This document shows positions 1-8,941 of a stretch of 27,736 nucleotides of DNA, piece after piece; within the stretch, counting starts at the first letter, position 1, and every line of letters begins with the position of its first letter. The notes under the pieces are model-generated. The model searched no databases. It saw nothing but the letters and a program-made list of their open reading frames with translations, and had not been told where the DNA came from. The DNA is from a virus. A program made the translations under genes and the position numbers. The stretch spans positions 1 through 27,736 of the IMG/VR virus record IMGVR_UViG_3300021502_000006; one strand, 5' to 3'.

Positions 1-2048
1 GTTGTTCGAGGTGTGCCGTTTGAGCCGTCTGAAATTAAATTCAAACTCTTTGTATCTGTCGCATTCCAGTAAGATCCTGCTTGCGTTGCATCATTTATTT
101 GACCATTATTTCCATTATCTGCTGTTACCGCGTTATGATGATATTGAGCAAAATGCCCCTGAAAAGCATCATCTAAATTTATTCCTTCTTGAGTAAGACG
201 GAATGTGCCTGAACCTGAATCAGTATAAGCTATTTTTGTTCCATCTATTATGGCATCATTTTCTGTATTATATAATAAAACAGCATTAGAAAACCAACGA
301 ACATAATATAATTGTCCATCTGTCATTCCTGTTGGAGCAGTTCCAGAGACAACTTTAAAAATAAATGGAATTCCATGCCTAAAAGAAGCTCTTGCTCCTG
401 AAATATTAAAGGTTAAATACCCTGATGTATTAACCACGTCACTGTTTGTAAACTCATAGTCAGGTATAGCAACTCTATCGTAAGCTCCTGGTACAGGAGT
501 GGGATAAAATAACGTACTTGATCCACTTAAATCTGCATCACCTGCAGCAACATGTTGATCATTGTAAAGATGTCCTATTTCTTCAAATAGTTTCGGGTAA
601 TTAGCTTGAGAAATAGCATTGTCGAAGTCGAAAGAAAGATAGCCGTAAGCTGATCTATCTTTATAAGTAGAGAAGTATCTTATACCTCCAATAGGAGTAC
701 CATCATCCTGTTTTGTTGTCGGCTCAGGCATCTGAATATTTACATCAAGGGTGGTATCATCTATGGCAACTCCAACAAAGACTATGTATTCCTGCCAGTC
801 AATATCTCCTTTAGTACAGAAAGCTCCATTATTGCCTAAATAATATTTATTCCCTGCCGTAAAAGAAGAAGCCGGAAAACCTGTTAACTTACCTTTAGAC
901 TGTACCTGTATTGTGTCTCCCGATGTTCCGCCTGTTGTTGCAAAGCCTGAAATAATAGCTTTATCTAAGTATCTTTTATCAGCCACTACAAGCTTTCCTG
1001 CATCAGCCGGATTATCTCCATCATCAGTACCATTATCAAAATAAACAAGGTCAAACTGAGAAATAGAGTCTGTCCCAACTACTCCGTTTACTTTAACTGC
1101 ACCACCTGTTTCAACTACTTCCCAATAAGTAGTATCTCCTCCTGGGTTAATATCAGGAGTTTGGCCTTTGTTATCCTGTACAGCTTTTATCAATACTCCA
1201 TTATAAGAAGTAATATCATCTTCTAAATAATCTACATCAGGGTCCCATCTCGTTCCATAAATATTCATTTCAGTCCAATAGGCTGTTTCGACTCCAGGCT
1301 CTTTATTCCTATTATTTGATAAAGATGTTGCAACATAAATTATACCTTGATGAAAAACGACATCTTTATCTACATAAAATATTCCAGAATCCCAATTTGA
1401 TATTCTTGATAAATATTTTTCCCAATATGTATAATTTGTGCCTGGAATAATACCTGTGCAAGGTGATAAACAAATCCAAAATTCTCCATCATATTGTACA
1501 ATACTATCTGTTGCATAATTATAGTCATTGTCATAATGCTTAGGCATAAAACCTTCACGCATTATAATATCGCCATTTTCATCAAATGCAAGCACGCCAT
1601 TTATTCTATCTACGAGCGAAGGAATAACAAGGGCTGTTTCATTATCAGCGAGTGAGGTACGAACAACACGATTGAGTTCTTCTTTCAACTGCTGTACAGC
1701 CATCATCAGTCTATCTGCAGCACGTTCATGAGAAGTAGCCGGAAAATCCCCACCGGTTGGCCAATGTGTCTCCTGAACTAATTCAACAGTTCTTCTTATA
1801 GAAAGTGTCCCACCATCGTATCCGGTCGAACCAAGATGAATCATAAACCCGGAATCAGTAAGTGTATCCACGGAGAATTCTGTTTCGTCAGAAGGGGAAT
1901 CAGAATAAGTTAATTCGGTTTCAACTCCCAGGTCGTCCACGTAAAAAACATGAACATCAGAAATATTGTCTATTTTAAAATCCGCACTAAAGTCCAGATT
2001 GCCGAGAACCGGCGTGTGATTTTTAACTGTTCCGGTGGTACTTATCAT
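1..2048 (-). CDS. Tail fibre protein, T7 gp17-like N-terminus with collar-like C-terminus (3' end outside window)
   Basis: Receptor-binding tail fibre. The frame is open from the ATG at 2048 to the window edge, about 682 residues. Residues 1-135 match the T7-type fibre attachment domain; the typical ending is visible as THWPTGGDFPATSHERAADR followed by MMAVQQLKEELNR. Residues about 174-211, 219-258 and 267-309 are three successive segments of the form 'aromatic, V/I-x-Y/H-x-G, P, YW', resembling carbohydrate-binding module 5/12 repeats. The last visible residues (DDAFQGHF near 627-634, then ISDGSNGTPRT) resemble the end of phage tail-collar fibres, so probably only a few dozen residues are missing. 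The start codon overlaps the stop of the preceding gene (ATGA), which suggests translational coupling. Family knowledge: such fibres form trimers on the tail and bind host surface glycans. The carbohydrate-binding role of the repeats is inferred. Confidence 0.85.
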   Translation of the reverse strand, partial: MISTTGTVKNHTPVLGNLDFSADFKIDNISDVHVFYVDDLGVETELTYSDSPSDETEFSVDTLTDSGFMIHLGSTGYDGGTLSIRRTVELVQETHWPTGGDFPATSHERAADRLMMAVQQLKEELNRVVRTSLADNETALVIPSLVDRINGVLAFDENGDIIMREGFMPKHYDNDYNYATDSIVQYDGEFWICLSPCTGIIPGTNYTYWEKYLSRISNWDSGIFYVDKDVVFHQGIIYVATSLSNNRNKEPGVETAYWTEMNIYGTRWDPDVDYLEDDITSYNGVLIKAVQDNKGQTPDINPGGDTTYWEVVETGGAVKVNGVVGTDSISQFDLVYFDNGTDDGDNPADAGKLVVADKRYLDKAIISGFATTGGTSGDTIQVQSKGKLTGFPASSFTAGNKYYLGNNGAFCTKGDIDWQEYIVFVGVAIDDTTLDVNIQMPEPTTKQDDGTPIGGIRYFSTYKDRSAYGYLSFDFDNAISQANYPKLFEEIGHLYNDQHVAAGDADLSGSSTLFYPTPVPGAYDRVAIPDYEFTNSDVVNTSGYLTFNISGARASFRHGIPFIFKVVSGTAPTGMTDGQLYYVRWFSNAVLLYNTENDAIIDGTKIAYTDSGSGTFRLTQEGINLDDAFQGHFAQYHHNAVTADNGNNGQINDATQAGSYWNATDTKSLNLISDGSNGTPRT

Positions 2049-5000
2049 TTATCTTCCCTCCTGTCTCCTCCAAGAATAACATGGATTGGTTTTCCTGTCA
2101 CGGAAAAATCTATCCAGTCGTTAGTTACGGCTGAATACCAACCAGCTATCCCAAGAGCATTTGAAAACGATTTTATTTGTTTTGCCATTTCTTCATTGCT
2201 ATTCATTGCCTTGTCCCACTTTTTCGCACTGAACATATTGAATACCCCTCTTACCGGAGCTGTGAAAACTCCGGAATCATAGTGAGTACCTTCTGATTGT
2301 GAAATTATTTCTTTTCCAATTATTGGTATCGCACTCACAGATCCGGCCAATAACGCAGCCGCAAAATCTTCCGGATCTTCCGGGACCTGTTTATGAGAGA
2401 GCATCCAAATTGCAGCGTTCATCGTCATTATTGCAGCAAGGCCATAAACCCCGGCAAGATGTTCTGCTTCTGAGTTTAAAGGATTAAGATTTGGCAACGT
2501 CTGATAAATAAGATAATTGTAAATCTTTGTCGGCTGCTGAGTAAACATTAAGGCCATACTCATGAGTTCACTGTGCCTGTAAAGACTCGGTAAAGTTCCT
2601 TTATCAGACGAAGGCTGTGTCAAAGCAACATAATCTCTGGCCATCTGTATCGCCTTTTCTTCTCCAACCAGGCTTTTGTTTTTTGAATAAATCGAATACC
2701 ACCCTATTGCTTTCATAATATTGTCAAAAACACTAATTCCCTTCATGCCGAAATCATCAATTTGTTTTTTCGTTTTAAGGATTTTATTCTTTTGATACCG
2801 GTATCCGAGCATATCTTCATATCCTGTCCCGGACTGAATCGAATAAGGATCTACCTCTGTGATAAAATCTATAATCTTATTTTTCGCTTTCTTCCCATCC
2901 ACATACCAGGAAGAATTAAACTTACCTATTGTACTCATAAACGTTCCGGGACCAGCTTCTGACATAAACATCATTACTGATGGAATCTGTCTTAACCAAA
3001 TAGCCGGGCGTGCAGCAAGAGCGGCTACAGCCATATTATGCCGAATAAACCTTGCCGACCGATCAATAAAAGAAGAGCCGTGAAGTGAGGATGGGTTTGC
3101 CACGTCTTCGATATACTTATCCAGCCCCTTAACCCAACTCTTATCGTAATTCTCCTGAATTGTTGCCCGGATCGTCTTGTCATTCATAAAATGCTTTGCT
3201 CTGGATACCCATTCCGCATGAGCGTTATATTCTTCCTGCTTGAAAATATAATTCTGCCATACATCCCAAAGGCCATCATTTATTTCATGTGCCTTGTCCG
3301 GAGTCGCCTCCTCTCTCTTTAATGTAAAATCTTTGCTGACTCCCTGTTTTTTATAATCTGTCCCACGGATCATTGTACGGAAAATATCTTCATCCAAAGT
3401 ATCGTATTCAACATTTATTGCCTGCAAAGGAAGATAGAATGATACCCGGCCAAGTCTTTTCTGATTCATTTTCTCATAGGTTGCAGCTATCCCATGCCAT
3501 GCTTCCTGTAAATCTCCCTGGAAAACCTGGGCCATTTTTTTCTCTTCTTTCGTTAAAACTGTATCGAGAATATCTGTTGTAAACATTTTTTCATCTACTT
3601 CATTTCCATAAACCAGATGTGTTTTTGCATCATTATCTTCCCCGATCTTTACCAGCCAATAATACATAAGCTGCTGTAGGGAGTATTCCTCGCCATTCAC
3701 CATCCTTGTTTCGTGCATTTTCTCGGCTATCTTTTTCTTTTCCATCCCAATTTCTGCAGTAATTTTATCTGCACGTTCTTTCATTGCAATCTTTGCTTTA
3801 TTGGCATTATCCAATCTTTGAGTCCATAAAAATTCAACGCCAAACTCACCGAAAAGCTTTTTGGCCCAATGGTATGGCATCATAGCTTCAAACTTTAACC
3901 CTTTTATTATACTTCCGTCTTTTTTTGATTTCTTCGCAACTTTATCCTGATATAGTAAGAATTCTGATTTTAGGATCTCATCATCAATTAAACGGTTTTT
4001 TGTTTTCTCAGCAAGTTCAACCTTCCCAATATACCGCATAACATCAAGATCAGTTTTGATTTTGAATAAGTCTTCTATGCTTAATTTCGGAGCGACCGCT
4101 TTCATTTCCTCGTTATAAGAGATCTTCATGTTGTTCAAAAGAATATCCGCAATCTCTTCTGCAGTCTGGTTATAGTTTGCTACAAATCCGCTTGGTACGG
4201 CCACTTCCGGGTTTTTACCAACCTGGATTACAGAATTGATATAATTTTTTACCTCTTCAATATCTGACTCACTCACAACTCCATTTGCCATAGAAATAAC
4301 TTTTTGCCATGTTTTGATAAACTCTGCAGCCGGGTAGGAGACGGTGGTTTCGACCGGCCTTAGAATAGAAGTCATGAGTTTATTTCCTTCAAGCTCTAAA
4401 TAATTATAAAGAGACTTCCGCATTTTGCTGATTAACATTTTTTTGAAATTCTCTATCTTATAGATAGCTTTCATCCTTGTTTTAGTTTTCTCTACCTCAG
4501 CCAAAACTTCAATTTCATTTATCTGTGTTGACGGTTTAACTAAATCGAGGTTTTCAGTTTCACTGATAGTTATCGCCTTGTCGTCATAAACAACATAATT
4601 TGTTCCCTTCTTATAACTTCTATTACCCATTGTTGTGTCGGCTGGATATTTTACTCCATCTATGCCGGCTCGAAGCATGAAAAGCGAAGCGTCTTTCGTA
4701 TTTGCAAAATGCTCAGTAAACTGTTTATATAAATCCTTATAGGTTATATCACTTGGAATTAACCTTGCTTCCGGACCATAGTTAGCAATTAAATCATCAA
4801 AAGCTTTTGTATATTCTGGCGTTCTTTCTTCTGGGCCACGTAAACTTTCATAATCTTTAACAAGTTGTAAAAACTTTTCCTTTGCCCTTGTCAGAGTAGT
4901 TCTTCTTATTATTGCGTCTATATCAGCATAATATTTATCATCCTTAGAGATCCCAACGTTTGAAAGGATATCAGAGAGATCTTTATCTTCCAGAAATTCA

Positions 5001-8000
5001 AACTCCCTATCTTCCATTTCGATAGCAACTTCTTTCATTATTTTCTCAAGCTGGTAATTCTTAATTGGTTCGTGCCATTCTGCATAATCGTATTGACTCG
5101 GGTTTTTCCCGTGATGAAGTATGATAGAATATACAATTTTTGTATCTGTTTTATTTGTCTGAGAAGCTCCAACAGCATATTTTTTTGCGATATCTTTCTG
5201 CGAAGTAAAATAATATCCTTCTGAGAAAAATTGCCCTCCGGCTCCTGTACTCATATATTCCGGGCTGAATTCATCAAAGATCCTACTACTACCATGATAC
5301 AATCCGCCTATCTGGTTGCTATCTCCAAACTTCTGTGTCTTACCCTTGTCTGTAGTTTCAGATATATCTTTAGAGAGAAGGGAATCAAAATATTCACTGA
5401 TCTCTTTAGGTAATTTCAATGTAAGCCCTGAGTCCTCTCGATCAAACAAAGCCTCCATAAATTTCCTGAACATATCAAATATTTTATTTAACCAGGATTC
5501 ATATTGAGTTTCACCCATAACTCTTTCCTGAAAAGCATGAGCAAATGTTTCACCCATCGAATAAGTCCACTTGTCTCCGGGCTTCCACTGTTTTTGCAAC
5601 ATTAAATTATAAGCATATTTGTCATGTGCCTTTTTTTCGAAATATAGTTTGTCAGAATATTCTTTATCTTTAGTTTCTCTGAATTTCTTTTCTAAAATAC
5701 GGATACGTTTATCATATTCTGTAACATAATTCTGTAATCTCTTTATTGTAGATTCATTGATCCACGGAGTAATCTGATTATGTTCCTCTGGCGACAAAGT
5801 AATTTCAAACAAATGCCCAAGCTCGTGTATTACAGTAAATGGAGTTGCATTATCACTGAACCAAAGAGCAACATGATTTTTGCCATCTTTCCCGGTATAA
5901 CTTGAAACACGGCCATACAATTCTGGATCTCTATTTTTCTTTCTATCCTCGAGTTCTTGAATTAGGTTATCATAAGCCTCACCTCGAAGAAATACATCAT
6001 CCTCAAATCCTATAAGATCCATTAACTCTTTTAATGAGAGGCCTTTTTTATTTGCCCTTAACTCAAGCAGCATTATCGCTGTCCGGTTAACCCCGGGTGG
6101 TACAGACTTTATATTCTGGCTAAAAAGTTTATCGAGGCGTAATCTTTCTTTTTGATTTGCTTCTTTTATCTCGTCAATAGCAGAAGTCAATTCTTCTTTA
6201 ATATCATTCTTGACTTGAGCTTTTTCTTCTGGATTTATTAACTTTGATCCTGCAGTTCCTTTTTTAATGCCCGGGATATTGTTTAATATTTCTTCTGGAG
6301 ATTTATTTTCAGCTTTTGCCTTTTCAATTTCATCAAGCATTTCCTGCTTTGCTTCGCTCAAATAATATAAAGTCTCCTGATCCTCGACTTCCTGGATGGA
6401 TTCGTCAACAATCTCCATAAATTTCTTGACAAGCTGCTCACTTTCAAGATCGCCATTGAGAAAAGATTGCATTTCCGGACTTTCAAATTCTTCGATTTTG
6501 TTATTTAATCTGGTATAAACATCTTCCAGTTTTAATCGGAGCCTTTGCTCATTGAAATTATTTCTGGAAACAGCATCTACAATATGGTTAATATTTAAAA
6601 CATCTGATTGAAGTTCATACTTTGCTTTGATAACTTCTCTTATCTGCTCTCCGATTTGTGCAAGAGCAGCTTTGTCTTTCTTGTATTTCGTTCCGAGGGA
6701 TTGCAACCGTTCGATCTCTTTATTGAGTTGGTCTATTTCAATCTCACTACGAATATTATAATCCGCAAGGGTTTGTACTTTAGAGCCGCCCTGGGCCTGT
6801 TCAACAAGATCTGAAACCTTTTTAATATTTTCCTGCAAAATATCTTTTGTTTTTTGATCTACGTCAACACTATCCAGAACCCTATTTAAGGTTGAAACAA
6901 CCGGCTTCATATTTGCAAGATATTTCTTAGAATCCGGGGCAGTATTCCAATTCTCAATATAATTATTCAGATTCCTTGCATTTTCTTTATATTTTTCAAA
7001 ACTTAATACTGCAGTATCCCCTTCCGGGTTTAACTCATAGGTATACTCTGTTCTCTCAACCCCTTTCTCGTCAGTATATTTCTTTTTATCTATGACATTG
7101 TAATTATTGAATACAAAATCTTCAAAAGTTTTATATCGCTGATAAAGAGCCGGTTCTGACATATTGAGAGGAGCAATGAAATCTCCAATATGTTTTTCTT
7201 TGTAAGCGTTCAGATCAGTTTGGAAAGCTTCTGATTTTGTATCCATATCTGGATTTTCTGCAACAAAAGCTTCGTAAAGTTTCTGATCTATATATTCCTT
7301 TACCAATTCATCTGTAACCTTGGATTGTCTTTGCAGATCCTGCATCAACTCACCTTGTTTGATTACTTGTCCTTTTGTCTTTTCGATAGTCTTGTCAGAA
7401 TATTTCTCCATCCGAGGGTCTTTCTGTACATATTCCTGTACCTTTTCAGCAGCAAATTCACCCTCTTCTTTCAAAACCTTTTCCGTGTTATCCCGAACTA
7501 TCTTCTCTACATCATCAGAAATTGCCTTATTTACTTTTACATGATTTGAGAGTGCGGTAAAACCACCACCAAAAAATGCCATCGGAGCAGTAGCCCAGAA
7601 AGTCTGAACAACAGTCTGATACATTTCTTTTTTAACCTGATCAAACCCGATCATATCATCCTTGAAGTATTCTTTATTCTGATCGAGAATTATTGCAAGG
7701 TTCTGAGCAACTTCATCGGTAGCTGTTTGTGTTATTTCCTGAGTAATCTCACTCATTTCTCCGGAGAGTCCAACTCTTGCAAAATCCACAAGTGCCCTAC
7801 TTACACCACGCTTGAGTGCTTTCTGTGACATCATGCTCAAAACAACTTCCGGATCACCGAATAATTTCTTTACACCGGGAATCTTTCCCAGAAAATACTT
7901 CTCAAAATACGCTTCAACCAATCCTTTAGCGAGCCCGGCATATTTTGATAAAACTCTTTTCGTCTCTTCATCCAGTTTTTTCCCCGGAACTATATTGCCC

Positions 8001-8941
8001 TCATCATCAACAGTATCTGCAGCCTTTATTGAAGAAAGCTGCATATACGTCTCTGCTTCCTCTGTGGCAGCATAATACTTAACTTCTGGTAAAGTAACAC
8101 CTGCAGTAAGTCCGACTGCTGTGGATGCTATTTTACCCCCTATCATAGGAGATATTCGTGAAGCAGCAAGCCCGGCGAGAGCTAATATTGAACGTGGAAC
8201 TTTTTCTTTCCCATAAGGACTATTCCCGGTAATCCAATCTACGAGTCCTTGAACCATTGGCTTGAATTCTAACTTAACACCTTCATCGGTTACATTCCCG
8301 GACTCTTCCAGCCGCATCATTATATTATCAGCACCGAGTATATAATTTGCAGCATAAAGTTGTCTGTATATCTGCTCAGTAGCACCAGTTGCCATCTTCA
8401 TGAGAATGTTTGACTCTTCATAGTTCGGAGGAAGTTTTGACTGTAAAAGGCCGAGTTCTGCCTCATACTTTTTCTCAGCTTCCGGAGAATATGGAGATTT
8501 CAAATACCGGGAAGTGAGCATTTCCATTTCGGTCTGGATTTTCCCGAGTTCATAGGAGTCTTTTATTCTTTGCCAGGCTTTTACCGGTTCGGTATCACCA
8601 GTAAAATGTCTCGCATATTTGTCATAATTATTGTAAATTTCACCATAGGGGAGGTTAAACTTCTTCATCATTAAAAATGTAGAAGCTATTTTTGCCTGTT
8701 CTTCTTCTTTGCTCTCTGCTGTTTTTACCCGGTTGTCGACAAATGGGGTGTGCATAAATTTAGACAGTTCCGGATCTTTGTAATTATATGGATCATATTT
8801 TGGTTTCGGAGCAGTCTGGAATAAATCCTCAACTGGGTTTCTTTCTATATTCTGCGTTTCTCCATTGAAATAATTTGAAAGTACAGGATCTTCGCCAGGT
8901 TGAAGAGTATTTGAAAATAATTCTTCTATTGCATCACTCAC
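2045..8941 (-). CDS. Giant internal virion/ejection protein: polyvalent protein with zincin and ADP-ribosyltransferase-like domains
   Basis: About 2,298 residues in the position of T7 gp16, the last internal core protein before the fibre. A TTG at 8944 is possible, but GTG at 8941 sits 6 nt after GGAGG and overlaps the previous stop (GTGA), so it is preferred. Visible parts: a hydrophobic or amphipathic stretch at about 250-285; long charged, coiled-coil-like regions at about 470-950; a zinc-metallopeptidase motif HELGH at about 1039-1043 with a likely third ligand in GETFAHAFQE near 1131; an ADP-ribosyltransferase-like domain at about 1212-1460 (LYHGSS, then GYYFTS, then a GIDGVKY...YVVYDD ending); and hydrophobic segments near 1969-2000 and 2163-2210. 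This architecture matches the 'polyvalent proteins' of phages and conjugative elements. No lytic transglycosylase motif like that of T7 gp16 was seen. Delivery into the host and modification of host targets are inferred. Confidence 0.85.
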   Translation of the reverse strand: MSDAIEELFSNTLQPGEDPVLSNYFNGETQNIERNPVEDLFQTAPKPKYDPYNYKDPELSKFMHTPFVDNRVKTAESKEEEQAKIASTFLMMKKFNLPYGEIYNNYDKYARHFTGDTEPVKAWQRIKDSYELGKIQTEMEMLTSRYLKSPYSPEAEKKYEAELGLLQSKLPPNYEESNILMKMATGATEQIYRQLYAANYILGADNIMMRLEESGNVTDEGVKLEFKPMVQGLVDWITGNSPYGKEKVPRSILALAGLAASRISPMIGGKIASTAVGLTAGVTLPEVKYYAATEEAETYMQLSSIKAADTVDDEGNIVPGKKLDEETKRVLSKYAGLAKGLVEAYFEKYFLGKIPGVKKLFGDPEVVLSMMSQKALKRGVSRALVDFARVGLSGEMSEITQEITQTATDEVAQNLAIILDQNKEYFKDDMIGFDQVKKEMYQTVVQTFWATAPMAFFGGGFTALSNHVKVNKAISDDVEKIVRDNTEKVLKEEGEFAAEKVQEYVQKDPRMEKYSDKTIEKTKGQVIKQGELMQDLQRQSKVTDELVKEYIDQKLYEAFVAENPDMDTKSEAFQTDLNAYKEKHIGDFIAPLNMSEPALYQRYKTFEDFVFNNYNVIDKKKYTDEKGVERTEYTYELNPEGDTAVLSFEKYKENARNLNNYIENWNTAPDSKKYLANMKPVVSTLNRVLDSVDVDQKTKDILQENIKKVSDLVEQAQGGSKVQTLADYNIRSEIEIDQLNKEIERLQSLGTKYKKDKAALAQIGEQIREVIKAKYELQSDVLNINHIVDAVSRNNFNEQRLRLKLEDVYTRLNNKIEEFESPEMQSFLNGDLESEQLVKKFMEIVDESIQEVEDQETLYYLSEAKQEMLDEIEKAKAENKSPEEILNNIPGIKKGTAGSKLINPEEKAQVKNDIKEELTSAIDEIKEANQKERLRLDKLFSQNIKSVPPGVNRTAIMLLELRANKKGLSLKELMDLIGFEDDVFLRGEAYDNLIQELEDRKKNRDPELYGRVSSYTGKDGKNHVALWFSDNATPFTVIHELGHLFEITLSPEEHNQITPWINESTIKRLQNYVTEYDKRIRILEKKFRETKDKEYSDKLYFEKKAHDKYAYNLMLQKQWKPGDKWTYSMGETFAHAFQERVMGETQYESWLNKIFDMFRKFMEALFDREDSGLTLKLPKEISEYFDSLLSKDISETTDKGKTQKFGDSNQIGGLYHGSSRIFDEFSPEYMSTGAGGQFFSEGYYFTSQKDIAKKYAVGASQTNKTDTKIVYSIILHHGKNPSQYDYAEWHEPIKNYQLEKIMKEVAIEMEDREFEFLEDKDLSDILSNVGISKDDKYYADIDAIIRRTTLTRAKEKFLQLVKDYESLRGPEERTPEYTKAFDDLIANYGPEARLIPSDITYKDLYKQFTEHFANTKDASLFMLRAGIDGVKYPADTTMGNRSYKKGTNYVVYDDKAITISETENLDLVKPSTQINEIEVLAEVEKTKTRMKAIYKIENFKKMLISKMRKSLYNYLELEGNKLMTSILRPVETTVSYPAAEFIKTWQKVISMANGVVSESDIEEVKNYINSVIQVGKNPEVAVPSGFVANYNQTAEEIADILLNNMKISYNEEMKAVAPKLSIEDLFKIKTDLDVMRYIGKVELAEKTKNRLIDDEILKSEFLLYQDKVAKKSKKDGSIIKGLKFEAMMPYHWAKKLFGEFGVEFLWTQRLDNANKAKIAMKERADKITAEIGMEKKKIAEKMHETRMVNGEEYSLQQLMYYWLVKIGEDNDAKTHLVYGNEVDEKMFTTDILDTVLTKEEKKMAQVFQGDLQEAWHGIAATYEKMNQKRLGRVSFYLPLQAINVEYDTLDEDIFRTMIRGTDYKKQGVSKDFTLKREEATPDKAHEINDGLWDVWQNYIFKQEEYNAHAEWVSRAKHFMNDKTIRATIQENYDKSWVKGLDKYIEDVANPSSLHGSSFIDRSARFIRHNMAVAALAARPAIWLRQIPSVMMFMSEAGPGTFMSTIGKFNSSWYVDGKKAKNKIIDFITEVDPYSIQSGTGYEDMLGYRYQKNKILKTKKQIDDFGMKGISVFDNIMKAIGWYSIYSKNKSLVGEEKAIQMARDYVALTQPSSDKGTLPSLYRHSELMSMALMFTQQPTKIYNYLIYQTLPNLNPLNSEAEHLAGVYGLAAIMTMNAAIWMLSHKQVPEDPEDFAAALLAGSVSAIPIIGKEIISQSEGTHYDSGVFTAPVRGVFNMFSAKKWDKAMNSNEEMAKQIKSFSNALGIAGWYSAVTNDWIDFSVTGKPIHVILGGDRREDK

